Shown: in pieces, positions 7,520 to 15,618 of the stretch
How positions within the stretch are numbered: the stretch's first letter is position 1
How the letters are laid out: every line of letters starts with the position of its first letter
From: an uncultured Bacteroidales bacterium
GTDB taxonomy: Bacteria > Bacteroidota > Bacteroidia > Bacteroidales > Marinilabiliaceae
Assembly (NCBI GenBank): GCA_937892095.1
Contig: CALAVC010000054.1
Span: forward strand, 1 to 33,629
Length of the DNA: 33,629 nt
Direction: 5' to 3'
The notes under the pieces: generated by a model
Told to the model about the DNA's origin: nothing
The model's database searches: none
Seen by the model: the letters and a program-made list of their open reading frames with translations, nothing else
Made by a program: the position numbers and the translations under genes

Positions 7520-9028
7520 TTAGTTTAGGGCAAGTAGTTGGTCTATTAGCGAACGATCGTTTTTTAGTCGAGGCACTTTATTTTGTCCTCCCAGTCTTCC
7601 GTTTTGTCTCATGTAGTCGTAGAAGAGTCCGTCGCGAGCTATGGTCAGTTTTAGTGGGGCGAGTGTTGTGTTGTTGTGTCGCTTGGCCTCGTAGTCTGAG
7701 TTGACTTCTTGAAGTGCTCCGTCTAAGATAGACGAGAATAGATTTACGTCTGTTGGTTGCCTCTCGAACTCAATGAGCCACTCGTGACGTCCGTGACTAT
7801 TTTTGTCCATAAATATGGGAGCTGCAGTATATTCACGCACCACAGCACCCGTCTGTTCGCATGCTTGGCGTATGGCTACCTCGGCATTGCCTATCATCAG
7901 TTCTTCGCCAAAAGCATTGATGTATAGTTTTGTGCGTCCGCTTATGCGAATCTTATGCGGGCGAGTGTCGGTAAAGCGAACAGTGTCGCCAATCATATAG
8001 CGCCACAAGCCGTTGTTGGCGGTGATGACGAGCGCATAGTCTACGCCCGTACTAACTCCTTCTATTGGTGTTGCTCCTGCTGGAAATTCTTGTCCGACTT
8101 CGTCGAGTGGCACAAACTCATAAAATATTCCGTAGTCCATCATTAGTTGCATGCTACGGTCGTCGGGGTCGGTCTGCAAAGCAAAGAAGCCTTCGCTGGC
8201 GTTGTATGTCTCGATAAAGTTGAGCCCACGTGGGGCTATTTGCTCATATTGACTACGATAGGGCTCAAAGTTTATCCCTCCATGTATGAAGAGTTCGAGG
8301 TTTGGCCACACTTCTTGTATGTTGCTCTTGCCTGTGTGCTCCAAAATGTAGTGTAGCAAGACGAGCATCCAGCTTGGCACGCCTGCAAGGTACGACACGT
8401 TTTCGCCCACTGTGGCTTTCATTATTTGGGGCAACTTCTCTTCCCAATTGGCAAGCAGTGCAACGTCTTTTTGTGGGGTCTTAAAAAAGTTGCTCCATGT
8501 GGGTGCGTTGCCAATCATGATGGCCGATAGGTCGCCCGTCTGTGCTCTGTTGTTGATTGTGCTTATTTGTTTGCTACCACCCAACGTCAGGCACTTACCT
8601 TTGTATATGGCACTTTCTGGGTGTTGCTTGGCATACGTTACCAATGCATCTAATGAGCCTCTATATTGTGCTGTATGGAGCGACTCTGTCGTTACGGGGA
8701 TAAATTTGCTTTTTGCATCGGTCGTACCACTGCTTTTTGCAAACCATCTTATTTGTCCTGGCCACGTTACGTTTGCTTCTCCTCTTACCATTTGCTCCAC
8801 GTAGGGTGCAAAGTGTTCGTAGTCGCTCACTGGCACTCTTTGCCTAAAGTCTTCGTAGGTGCTGTCGGCACTTAGTCCATGGCTCTGTGCAAACTGTGTT
8901 TTCTGTGCTGTAGTAAGTAGTGAATGTAAGACTTTTTGTTGCATAAGCGCAGCGTCGGTGCGCATACGCTCTATGCTACGTAGGCGGTCGGCAAAGACAA
9001 TGCACGCTATCTTAGTAAGCAAAGACAT
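7520..9028 (-). CDS. GH3 auxin-responsive-promoter family protein (acyl-amidosynthetase-like)
   Basis: The 502-residue product resembles the GH3 family of ANL-type adenylating enzymes. In plants these conjugate jasmonate or auxin to amino acids, and the bacterial role is unknown. SSGTTDAKSKF (from residue 99) is the ATP/phosphate-binding motif. YNASEGFFA and YMIGDTVRF are further adenylation blocks, and GRTKLYINAFGEEL marks the hinge to the C-terminal domain. I chose the ATG at 9028 (MSLLTKIACIVFADRL) over 9055. The longer start falls inside a TATATTTG promoter box (9053-9060), and the shorter one matches the usual family N-terminus. A gap of 78 bp separates it from the kinase gene. Confidence 0.88.
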   Translation of the reverse strand: MSLLTKIACIVFADRLRSIERMRTDAALMQQKVLHSLLTTAQKTQFAQSHGLSADSTYEDFRQRVPVSDYEHFAPYVEQMVRGEANVTWPGQIRWFAKSSGTTDAKSKFIPVTTESLHTAQYRGSLDALVTYAKQHPESAIYKGKCLTLGGSKQISTINNRAQTGDLSAIMIGNAPTWSNFFKTPQKDVALLANWEEKLPQIMKATVGENVSYLAGVPSWMLVLLHYILEHTGKSNIQEVWPNLELFIHGGINFEPYRSQYEQIAPRGLNFIETYNASEGFFALQTDPDDRSMQLMMDYGIFYEFVPLDEVGQEFPAGATPIEGVSTGVDYALVITANNGLWRYMIGDTVRFTDTRPHKIRISGRTKLYINAFGEELMIGNAEVAIRQACEQTGAVVREYTAAPIFMDKNSHGRHEWLIEFERQPTDVNLFSSILDGALQEVNSDYEAKRHNNTTLAPLKLTIARDGLFYDYMRQNGRLGGQNKVPRLKNDRSLIDQLLALN

Positions 9029-9052
9029 CTGATGGCAAAAATAAACCCTACG

Positions 9053-9060
9053 CAAATATA
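9053..9060 (-). promoter_or_regulatory. -7 promoter box of the GH3-family gene
   Basis: The minus strand reads TATATTTG, a perfect TAnnTTTG match. It predicts transcription starting near 9046 and a leader of about 18 bases, which excludes the upstream ATG at 9055. Confidence 0.55.
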
Positions 9061-9114
9061 TAAATTATCGGTCGAAATAATCTGTTTTCAGTCCTTTGCG
9101 CCTCCTCTCCACAC

Positions 9115-9160
9115 AAAAAGATTATCCCCCACTCAGACGTTTGCTTCGTCTACGTGGGGG
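9115..9160 (-). terminator. Intrinsic terminator after typA
   Basis: CCCCCAC (9126-9132) pairs with GTGGGGG (9154-9160). AGACG (9135-9139) pairs with CGTCT (9147-9151) across a two-base internal loop. On the minus strand the hairpin is followed by a T-run near 9119-9115. It lies about 30 bp past the typA stop. Confidence 0.75.
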
Positions 9161-9189
9161 ACTCTTACTCTTATGTGTGTGTTTCTTCT

Positions 9190-11019
9190 CTACTGATCGT
9201 TCTTTGCCTTCTGCACTTTCTTGCGGTCGGCTTCGTTGAGCAACACTTTGCGCAGTCGCATAGAGTGTGGTGTTACTTCTACATACTCGTCTTCTTGAAT
9301 ATATTCAAGTGCTTCTTCAAGACTAAATATGGTTGGCGGAGCTATGTGTACGGCATCGTCAGAGCCCGATGCGCGCATATTGGTCAATTTCTTACTCTTG
9401 CAGACGTTGAGCACGATGTCGCCCTCGCGAGTGTTTTCGCCAATGACCTGACCCATGTAGACTTCTTCTTGTGGGGCAATGAAGAATTTGCCATGGTCTT
9501 GTAGCTTGTTGAGTGCGTAGGCAAAGACGGTGCCTGTCTCCATAGATATTAGCGAACCGTTTGTACGCTTGTCTATGTTGCCTTTCCAAGGCTCAAAGTC
9601 GAGCAGTCGGTGTGCCATGACGGCCTCGCCTGCAGTGGCTGTCATCAGTCCGCTACGCAGTCCTATTATGCCACGGCTTGGAATCTTAAATTCTTGGTGT
9701 ATACGGTCGCCACGTCGTTCCATGTTCGTCAGCTCTCCTTTGCGTTGCGTAACCATTTCTATCGATTTGCCAGAATAGTCTTCGGGCAGGTCGATGGTGA
9801 GCTCTTCTATTGGTTCGCACTTGCGTCCGTCAATTTCTTTTATGATTACTTGTGGTTGACCCACTTGTAGTTCATATCCTTCGCGACGCATCGTCTCGAT
9901 GAGGACTGACAAGTGGAGTACGCCACGTCCGTAGACGTTCCATGCGTCGGCACGGTCGGTTTCTTCTACTCGCAAAGCAAGGTTGCGCTCAAGCTCACGG
10001 TCGAGTCGGTCTTTTATGTGGCGCGAAGTAACGAACTTGCCGTCTTTGCCGAAGAATGGAGAGTTGTTTATGGTGAAGAGCATCGACATTGTCGGCTCGT
10101 CAATTGCTATTGTGGGCAGAGGCTCTGGGCCTATTGCGTCGGCCACGGTGTCTCCAATGTCGAACGATTCGAAGCCTACTATGGCACAGATGTCGCCCGA
10201 GCCTACGCTGTCGACTTTCTTCTTGCCCATGCCGTCGTAGGTGTATAGTTCGCGTATGCGCTGGCGAACGATGCGACCATCGCGTTTGCAAAGGCTTACG
10301 TCCATACCTGCTGTCAGTGTGCCACGATGTACGCGACCTACGGCTATTCGACCTGTGTATGACGAGAACTCTATGCTTGTGATGAGTAGCTGAGGTGTGC
10401 CCTCGTTAAGTCGGGGTGCGGGTATGTATTTTATTATGGCGTTGAAGACGGCGTCTATGTTGTCGGTGCGTTTCTGCCAGTCGTCGCTCATCCAATTTTC
10501 TTTGGCTGAGCCATATATTGTTGGGAAGTCGAGCTGATCTTCTGTTGCTCCAAGCGAGAACATTAGGTCAAACACCGATTCGTTGACTTCTTCGGGACGG
10601 CAGTTTGGCTTGTCTACTTTGTTGATGACCACTATGGGCTTCAAGCCAATCTGCAAGGCTTTTTCGAGCACGAAGCGTGTCTGTGGCATAGGACCTTCAA
10701 AGGCATCAACAAGCAGCAAGCAGCCGTCTGCCATGTTCAAGACGCGCTCTACTTCGCCACCAAAGTCAGAGTGCCCCGGGGTGTCTATGATGTTTATCTT
10801 GGTGTCTCCCCACTGGACCGCACAGTTCTTAGACAATATCGTGATTCCGCGTTCGCGTTCGAGTTCGTTGTTGTCCATTAGCAAGTCGCCTACTTGCTGA
10901 TTTTCTCTGAACGTCTTGGCGGCTTTGAGCATCTTGTCTACAAGCGTTGTCTTGCCGTGGTCGACGTGCGCTATTATGGCAACGTTGCGTATCTGTGTCT
11001 TGTTGTCGGTCTTGACCAT
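9190..11019 (-). CDS. typA: Ribosome-associated translational GTPase TypA/BipA
   Basis: The 609-residue length and full motif set identify TypA/BipA, an EF-G-like GTPase that binds 70S ribosomes and aids 50S assembly and stress adaptation. G1 is AHVDHGKTTL (17-26), the switch I region contains ERERGITI, G3 is DTPGHSDFGGEVERVL, and G4 is NKVDKP. The EF-G-like domains III and V and the BipA-specific C-terminal domain (QVIGENTREGDIVLNVCKSK region) follow. It has its own promoter box (11079-11086) and terminator (9115-9160), so it is probably monocistronic. Confidence 0.97.
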   Translation of the reverse strand: MVKTDNKTQIRNVAIIAHVDHGKTTLVDKMLKAAKTFRENQQVGDLLMDNNELERERGITILSKNCAVQWGDTKINIIDTPGHSDFGGEVERVLNMADGCLLLVDAFEGPMPQTRFVLEKALQIGLKPIVVINKVDKPNCRPEEVNESVFDLMFSLGATEDQLDFPTIYGSAKENWMSDDWQKRTDNIDAVFNAIIKYIPAPRLNEGTPQLLITSIEFSSYTGRIAVGRVHRGTLTAGMDVSLCKRDGRIVRQRIRELYTYDGMGKKKVDSVGSGDICAIVGFESFDIGDTVADAIGPEPLPTIAIDEPTMSMLFTINNSPFFGKDGKFVTSRHIKDRLDRELERNLALRVEETDRADAWNVYGRGVLHLSVLIETMRREGYELQVGQPQVIIKEIDGRKCEPIEELTIDLPEDYSGKSIEMVTQRKGELTNMERRGDRIHQEFKIPSRGIIGLRSGLMTATAGEAVMAHRLLDFEPWKGNIDKRTNGSLISMETGTVFAYALNKLQDHGKFFIAPQEEVYMGQVIGENTREGDIVLNVCKSKKLTNMRASGSDDAVHIAPPTIFSLEEALEYIQEDEYVEVTPHSMRLRKVLLNEADRKKVQKAKNDQ

Positions 11020-11078
11020 TAGGTTTTTCTTGTCTTTTTATGCCACGTGTGGGCTCTATAAAATAAAAAAATGCGGTG

Positions 11079-11086
11079 CAAATTTA
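11079..11086 (-). promoter_or_regulatory. -7 promoter box of typA
   Basis: The minus strand reads TAAATTTG, a perfect TAnnTTTG match. The predicted leader is about 50 bases. The surrounding 11087-11150 is AT-rich with no gene. Confidence 0.55.
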
Positions 11087-11160
11087 ATGTAATGAACGTA
11101 AATTGTAGAATATAAGTGGTTAAGAAATGTTTTTTTACACATTATACTCACCCCAAAAGT

Positions 11161-11198
11161 AGTCGGGAGCAAAGGTTTACGAACCTTTGCTCCCGACT
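11161..11198 (-). terminator. Terminator of tyrS with a 17-bp perfect stem
   Basis: Bases 11161-11177 and 11182-11198 are perfect inverse complements around a TACG tetraloop. The hairpin lies 21 bp beyond the tyrS stop. Short T-runs follow it on both strands (ACTTTTGG on minus, CTTTTTCG on plus), so it could also block antisense transcripts heading into tyrS. Confidence 0.85.
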
Positions 11199-11218
11199 CT
11201 TTTTCGTCTCAGTAAAGT

Positions 11219-12505
11219 CTATTGGGCAATAAGGATGTAGAAGTTTTTCTTACCCTTTTGGACGAGAATATATTTTTGGTTGAGAAGAGCCGACGCGTCT
11301 ATTGTGTCGTCGGGTGTAGAGGCTTTTTGCTTGTTTATTTGTAGCCCCGCAATGTTGCGACGTAGCTCGCTCTTCGAGGGGAAGACTGCTGCTTTTGTTG
11401 TCAGTAGGTCCGATATGTTTATGCCACTCTGCAACTCTTGCTTGCTAATTTCGTAGGTTGGCACGCCGTCGAACACCGAGAGGAACGTTTGCTCGTCCAT
11501 CTTGCGAAGTGTTTCAGTAGAGCCTTTGCCAAAGAGTATTTGGCTGGCTTCGACAGCTGCTGTCAGGGCTTCGCTACCGTGCACCATCGTGGTGAGTTCG
11601 TCGGCGAGTCTCTTTTGTAGCGGACGTGCAGCTGGGTCTTGAGCTTGTTCGCTGATGAGTGTGTTTATCTCGTCAATGCTCAACATTGTAAATATCTTAA
11701 TGTATCGTTCGGCATCGACATCCGACGTGTTCAGCCAGAACTGGTAGAACTGGTATGGACTCGTCTTGTTGGCATCAAGCCAAATGTTGCCTTTCTCGGT
11801 CTTGCCAAACTTGCCACCATCGGCTTTGGTGATGAGCGGGCAAACGAGCCCGAACACTTCACCGCCCGATGTGCGTCGGATTAGTTCGGCGCCAGTGGTG
11901 ATGTTGCCCCATTGGTCCGAACCGCCCAATTGCAGCTTACAATTGTAGTGTTCGTTAAGATAGAGGAAGTCGTAGCCTTGCATAAGCTGATACGAGAACT
12001 CTGTAAACGACATGCCCTCGCGGCTCTCTTGGCTCAATCGTTTCTTAACAGAGTCTTTGGCCATCATGTAGTTTACTGTGATGTGCTTGCCTATGTCGCG
12101 AATGAAATTGATGAACGAATAGTTCTTCATCCAGTCGTAGTTGTTGACAAGCAGAGCTGCATTGGGAGCGTCGGAGTTGAAGTTCAAAAACTTTTCAAGT
12201 TGTGCCTTTATGCAAGCCACGTTGTGGTTGAGTGTAGCCTCGTCGAGCAAGTTGCGCTCTGCCGATTTCATCGAAGGGTCTCCAATCATGCCCGTTGCAC
12301 CACCAACCAGTGCAATGGGCTTATGACCAGCTGCTTGCAAATGCTTCAGCAGCATTATGCTTACAAGGTGACCTATGTGGAGCGAGTCGGCAGTGGGGTC
12401 TATGCCCACGTAGGCTGTCGTCATCTCGCGCGAGAGTTGCTCTTCGGTGCCAGGCATTGTGCTGTGTACCATGCCACGCCATTTGAGTTCTTCTACAAAG
12501 TTCAT
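11219..12505 (-). CDS. tyrS: Tyrosyl-tRNA synthetase
   Basis: TyrS charges tRNA-Tyr with tyrosine through a tyrosyl-adenylate. The 428-residue protein has a class I Rossmann core with HIGH at residues 43-46 and the KMSKS equivalent KFGKT at 232-236, which is the bacterial TyrRS form. QLGGSDQWGNITTG near 192-205 is the tyrosine-binding helix region. A C-terminal S4-like RNA-binding domain ends with the strand KYILVQKGKKNFYILI. The gene is divergent from GH95 across a 457-bp gap and has its own terminator. Confidence 0.97.
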   Translation of the reverse strand: MNFVEELKWRGMVHSTMPGTEEQLSREMTTAYVGIDPTADSLHIGHLVSIMLLKHLQAAGHKPIALVGGATGMIGDPSMKSAERNLLDEATLNHNVACIKAQLEKFLNFNSDAPNAALLVNNYDWMKNYSFINFIRDIGKHITVNYMMAKDSVKKRLSQESREGMSFTEFSYQLMQGYDFLYLNEHYNCKLQLGGSDQWGNITTGAELIRRTSGGEVFGLVCPLITKADGGKFGKTEKGNIWLDANKTSPYQFYQFWLNTSDVDAERYIKIFTMLSIDEINTLISEQAQDPAARPLQKRLADELTTMVHGSEALTAAVEASQILFGKGSTETLRKMDEQTFLSVFDGVPTYEISKQELQSGINISDLLTTKAAVFPSKSELRRNIAGLQINKQKASTPDDTIDASALLNQKYILVQKGKKNFYILIAQ

Positions 12506-12542
12506 CAGATGTCTTTTTCTATGCTTATTTCTTATTGGGGAG

Positions 12543-12550
12543 CGAAGTTA
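12543..12550 (-). promoter_or_regulatory. Possible -7 promoter box of tyrS
   Basis: The minus strand reads TAACTTCG, one base off TAnnTTTG, about 38 bases from the ATG. This is a weak call with no clear -33 partner. Confidence 0.3.
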
Positions 12551-12753
12551 ACAAAAACATACGTTTCTTTTATGCTACGCAACATATTGCTATGCCCCAA
12601 AACTTTGCAACTATGCCAAGTCTGTTTGCGTAATATGTAGAAAAATGACGACGTTCATAGGCGATAAACTCATCTTCGTTGAAATTAGTTCCTGAAGTCG
12701 GTTTTTACCCTCAATTTAGCATCGTCATACAATGAATGTGATAGTTTTTCATA

Positions 12754-12882
12754 ATGGAGGTTTTAGAGGGCGAGCCGCGATGGCGAGCCCGACGCAGACA
12801 ATGGTCTGACGTTTGTTTGATTGTGATTTTCTCATAAAAATGTCGTAGGCTGTGATTCATCTGGTCTGCGACATTTTTTTTT
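12754..12882 (+). ncRNA. Candidate small RNA or leader with three consecutive hairpins
   Basis: Three hairpins follow one another on the plus strand. The first (12768-12790) pairs GGGC with GCCC and GCC with GGC around a tandem G-A/G-A internal loop. The second (12791-12813) pairs GACG-CAGAC with GTCTG-CGTT, with one bulged A. It abuts the first, so the two could stack. The third (12836-12878) is a terminator. A 27-codon ORF (ATG 12754, stop 12835-12837) also spans the region, with an Arg/Trp-rich centre (RWRARRRQW) and its stop at the base of the terminator. The region may be a free-standing small RNA or an attenuator-like leader. No strong promoter box is seen; TAGTTTTT at 12742-12749 is the nearest. 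Confidence 0.4.
12836..12882 (+). terminator. Strong intrinsic terminator in the tyrS-GH95 gap
   Basis: Bases 12836-12850 pair with 12864-12878 as a 15-bp uninterrupted stem with two G-T wobbles and a 13-base loop. A run of nine T follows (12874-12882). No annotated plus-strand gene ends here, so it implies an unannotated transcript. It could also act on the minus strand because of the A-run at its left base. Confidence 0.75.
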
Positions 12883-12925
12883 CATACTCTTTCAGAATAT
12901 ATGTCAGCCTCGCATACATTGTCTT

Positions 12926-12947
12926 TTGCGCAACTTTGTGTGCGCAA
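12926..12947 (+). promoter_or_regulatory. Operator-like inverted repeat around the GH95 promoter box
   Basis: TTGCGCA (12926-12932) and TGCGCAA (12941-12947) are perfect inverse complements. The 8-base spacer holds most of a likely -7 box, CAACTTTG (12931-12938), one mismatch from TAnnTTTG. The repeat ends 15 bp before the preferred GH95 ATG, as expected of a site controlling that promoter. Confidence 0.5.
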
Positions 12948-12962
12948 ATTCAATATTGGCTA

Positions 12963-15521
12963 ATGAAAAACAATCTGTTCTACATTTTTGCACTTGCAAT
13001 TCTATCTTCGTTCAAGTCTGCGTATGCCTTAGCAGCCGACGACCTCAAACTTTGGTATTCGCGTCCTGCCGACTATTGGGAGGAAGCTCTTCCACTTGGC
13101 AACGGACACCTTGGCGCCATGGTCTACGGCACTGTCGAATCGGACACCCTGCAACTCAACGAAGACACTTTTTGGAGCGGTTCACCCTACGAAAATGCCA
13201 ACACTCGCGCCATTCGACACCTCGCACAAATTCGCGCCGACATCGATGCTGGAAGATATGTCGAAGCTCAGCAGTCGGTCCTTCGCAACATTGTTGCCGA
13301 CCGATCTATTACTGGTCATGGCATGATATACGAGAGTGTCGGTCGGCTAATTCTCTCTTTCCCCAGTCATACACTTCGGGGGCGTAGCAAAACAAAATAT
13401 CGCAGGGAACTCGACTTGCAAAATGCTGTCGCCACGACAACATACACGCTTGATGGTGTTACATATACTCGTCAGGTGTTTTGTTCGTTAGCCGATGACC
13501 TGACCATAGTTCACCTAACGTCTTCGCGTCCTTCGCGCCTAAATTTCGACCTCTCTTTCGTAGGACCCGAAAAGAAAAAACGCATCCTTGCCAAGACCGA
13601 CCTTGCCGATAGCAATACGCTCCATGTGCTTAGTTATCCAGCCAAAGACGCTGAAGAAAACGTCCCTAACCTGCTCGACTGTCACACGTTTATTCGTGTT
13701 GCGAATACCGACGGTCGAGTGGCGTCTTCCGACACTTCGCTCTCTGTCCGCACCGCCACCGAAGCCACTATAATTATTTCTTCGGCCACTAATTTCGTCT
13801 CCTATGACAACATTAGTGCCGACGGTCGTGCCAAAGCCTTCGATATTCTCGGTCGCTATGACAGAAAATCTTTTGCCGACGCACTACAAGCTCACGCAAA
13901 AAAATATGCCTCGCAGTTTGAGCGCGTAAGCCTCGACCTTGGCACAAATCCTAAGCAAGCCTCCAAAGACACCGAGACACGCATTCGCGAGTTTGCCGAA
14001 AGCCGAGACCCACAACTCGTCGCACTCTACTTTCAGTTTGGTCGCTATCTTCTCATTAGCTCTTCGCAGTCTGGCACCCAGCCTGCCAACCTACAGGGCA
14101 TCTGGAATCCCGACGGGCGACAATATCCTGCATGGGACTCCAAATATACCTCCAACATAAATGTCGAGATGAACTATTGGCCCGCCGAGGTGTGCAACCT
14201 TGCCGAGTGTCATGAGCCATTTCTTCAGATGGTTGCCGAAGTGGCTCAAACGGGGCAGCGTACAGCCAAGCTAATGTATGGCGCACGAGGCTGGACGCTA
14301 CACCACAACACAGACATTTGGCGAGCCACGGGAGCCGTCGATTATCACCCATGTGCAGTTTGGCCAACGTGTAATGCTTGGTTCTGTTCGCACATTTGGG
14401 AACATTTTCTCTACTCTGGCGATGTCGACTTTTTGCGTCGCAACTACGACATAATGCGTTCTGCCGCCGTTTTCTATCAAGATTTTCTCTATCGTGAGCC
14501 ACATACCAATTATATGGTCGTTTCGCCGTCCATATCGCCCGAAAATCATCCAGGCAAGTTCCCATACACCGACCCCAATAGTGGCAAAAAACAAAATGCA
14601 GCCATTTTCGCTGGTGTAACAATGGACAACCAGATGGTCTACGACCTACTCTACTCTACAGCATGTGCCGCTCGGATTCTCGACATCGACGAGGCTTTTG
14701 CTCGTTCGCTCGATAGTCTACGTGCTCTGTTGCCTCCCATGCATATTGGTCGCTATGGTCAACTGCAAGAGTGGCTCGAAGATTGGGATCGCGAAACGTC
14801 TTCTCATCGTCATCTGTCTCATCTTTGGGGTGCTTTTCCGGGTCGTCAGGTCTCAGCCTTCTACACGCCCGAACTCTTCTCGGCTGTTCGTAAGTCGCTC
14901 ATCGGACGTGGCGATGCATCTCGTGGCTGGTCGATGGGCTGGAAGGTGTGCCTCTGGGCGCGAATGCTCGACGGAAACCATGCTTTGCAGCTCGTTCGCA
15001 ATCAACTTAAGCTCAAACACCCCAATGCCACAATCAAAGAACAAGATGGTGGTACCTATGCCAACATGTTCGATTCGCACCCTCCTTTCCAAATCGACGG
15101 CAACTTTGGTTGCACTGCTGGCATTGCCGAAATGCTTATCCAAAGTCATGAAGACGCTCTCTACATTTTGCCTGCTCTGCCCTCTGATTGGCAATCGGGC
15201 AGTGTGTGTGGTCTGCGAGCTCGTGCAGGCTTTGAGGTTGTCAGCATGCAATGGAAGAACGGGCGCCTCACTCGTCTTGTAGTCAAGAGCCACCTCGGTG
15301 GCAATCTGCGATTGCGTTCCGCTGTTCCTATCCGTCTTTCCAATGGCGACGCTCTAAGCCATGCCACGGCCGAAAACCCCAATCCGCTCATGACTCCATA
15401 TCCGACGGCTAAGCCCGTCATTGCCGATAAGAGCAAGATTGCTCCATTCGACACTCCCAACACTATCCTCTACGATTTTGCAACGCAAAGCGGGCAAACA
15501 TATACTTTCATATCCCAATAA
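12963..15521 (+). CDS. Glycoside hydrolase family 95, secreted alpha-L-fucosidase/L-galactosidase
   Basis: The 852-residue protein carries a signal peptide (KNNLFYIFALAILSSFKSAYA) followed by the GH95 opening LWYSRPADYWEEALPLGNGH. The (alpha/alpha)6 catalytic barrel has Asn398 and Asn400 in SNINVEMNYW, Glu527 in PSISPEN and Asp712 in FQIDGNFG. These correspond to Asn421, Asn423, Glu566 and Asp766 of Bifidobacterium AfcA, so the enzyme should be active by the inverting mechanism. Substrates would be terminal alpha-1,2-fucosyl or L-galactosyl residues on host glycans or plant xyloglucan. I chose ATG 12963 over 12852. The longer form starts inside a terminator loop and buries the signal peptide. 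There is no type IX C-terminal sorting domain, so Sec export to the periplasm or cell surface is likely. A terminator follows. Confidence 0.93.
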   Translation: MKNNLFYIFALAILSSFKSAYALAADDLKLWYSRPADYWEEALPLGNGHLGAMVYGTVESDTLQLNEDTFWSGSPYENANTRAIRHLAQIRADIDAGRYVEAQQSVLRNIVADRSITGHGMIYESVGRLILSFPSHTLRGRSKTKYRRELDLQNAVATTTYTLDGVTYTRQVFCSLADDLTIVHLTSSRPSRLNFDLSFVGPEKKKRILAKTDLADSNTLHVLSYPAKDAEENVPNLLDCHTFIRVANTDGRVASSDTSLSVRTATEATIIISSATNFVSYDNISADGRAKAFDILGRYDRKSFADALQAHAKKYASQFERVSLDLGTNPKQASKDTETRIREFAESRDPQLVALYFQFGRYLLISSSQSGTQPANLQGIWNPDGRQYPAWDSKYTSNINVEMNYWPAEVCNLAECHEPFLQMVAEVAQTGQRTAKLMYGARGWTLHHNTDIWRATGAVDYHPCAVWPTCNAWFCSHIWEHFLYSGDVDFLRRNYDIMRSAAVFYQDFLYREPHTNYMVVSPSISPENHPGKFPYTDPNSGKKQNAAIFAGVTMDNQMVYDLLYSTACAARILDIDEAFARSLDSLRALLPPMHIGRYGQLQEWLEDWDRETSSHRHLSHLWGAFPGRQVSAFYTPELFSAVRKSLIGRGDASRGWSMGWKVCLWARMLDGNHALQLVRNQLKLKHPNATIKEQDGGTYANMFDSHPPFQIDGNFGCTAGIAEMLIQSHEDALYILPALPSDWQSGSVCGLRARAGFEVVSMQWKNGRLTRLVVKSHLGGNLRLRSAVPIRLSNGDALSHATAENPNPLMTPYPTAKPVIADKSKIAPFDTPNTILYDFATQSGQTYTFISQ

Positions 15522-15546
15522 CTCGCCAAGACGCTCGCAATACATC

Positions 15547-15581
15547 AGAGACGCATGTTCCGCACATAGCGTCTCTTTTTT
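15547..15581 (+). terminator. Intrinsic terminator after GH95
   Basis: AGAGACGC (15547-15554) pairs with GCGTCTCT (15569-15576). The stem continues with ATGT against ACAT past one bulged A, around a 5-base loop, and a T-run follows. It lies 25 bp after the GH95 stop and closes that transcription unit. Confidence 0.85.
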
Positions 15582-15585
15582 ATGC

Positions 15586-15593
15586 TAATTTTG
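15586..15593 (+). promoter_or_regulatory. -7 promoter box of the LtaS-like gene
   Basis: TAATTTTG is a perfect TAnnTTTG match immediately after the GH95 terminator. It predicts a leader of about 19 bases to the ATG at 15619 and argues against a TTG start at 15595. Confidence 0.55.
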
Positions 15594-15618
15594 CTTGCTC
15601 ATTCTACAACCACATAAA

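Noticed and set aside
11912..12640. A 242-codon plus-strand ORF
   Set aside because: It lies almost entirely antisense to tyrS, whose class I synthetase motifs are unmistakable. The antisense product has no recognisable domain and arises from codon bias.
12506..12962. Replication origin at the divergent gap
   Set aside because: Direction and composition switch here, but no dnaA, dnaN or DnaA-box cluster is visible, and the composition change can be explained by codon choice.
12852..12962. Longer GH95 start at 12852
   Set aside because: That ATG lies in the loop of a terminator hairpin and would place 37 residues ahead of a normal signal peptide.
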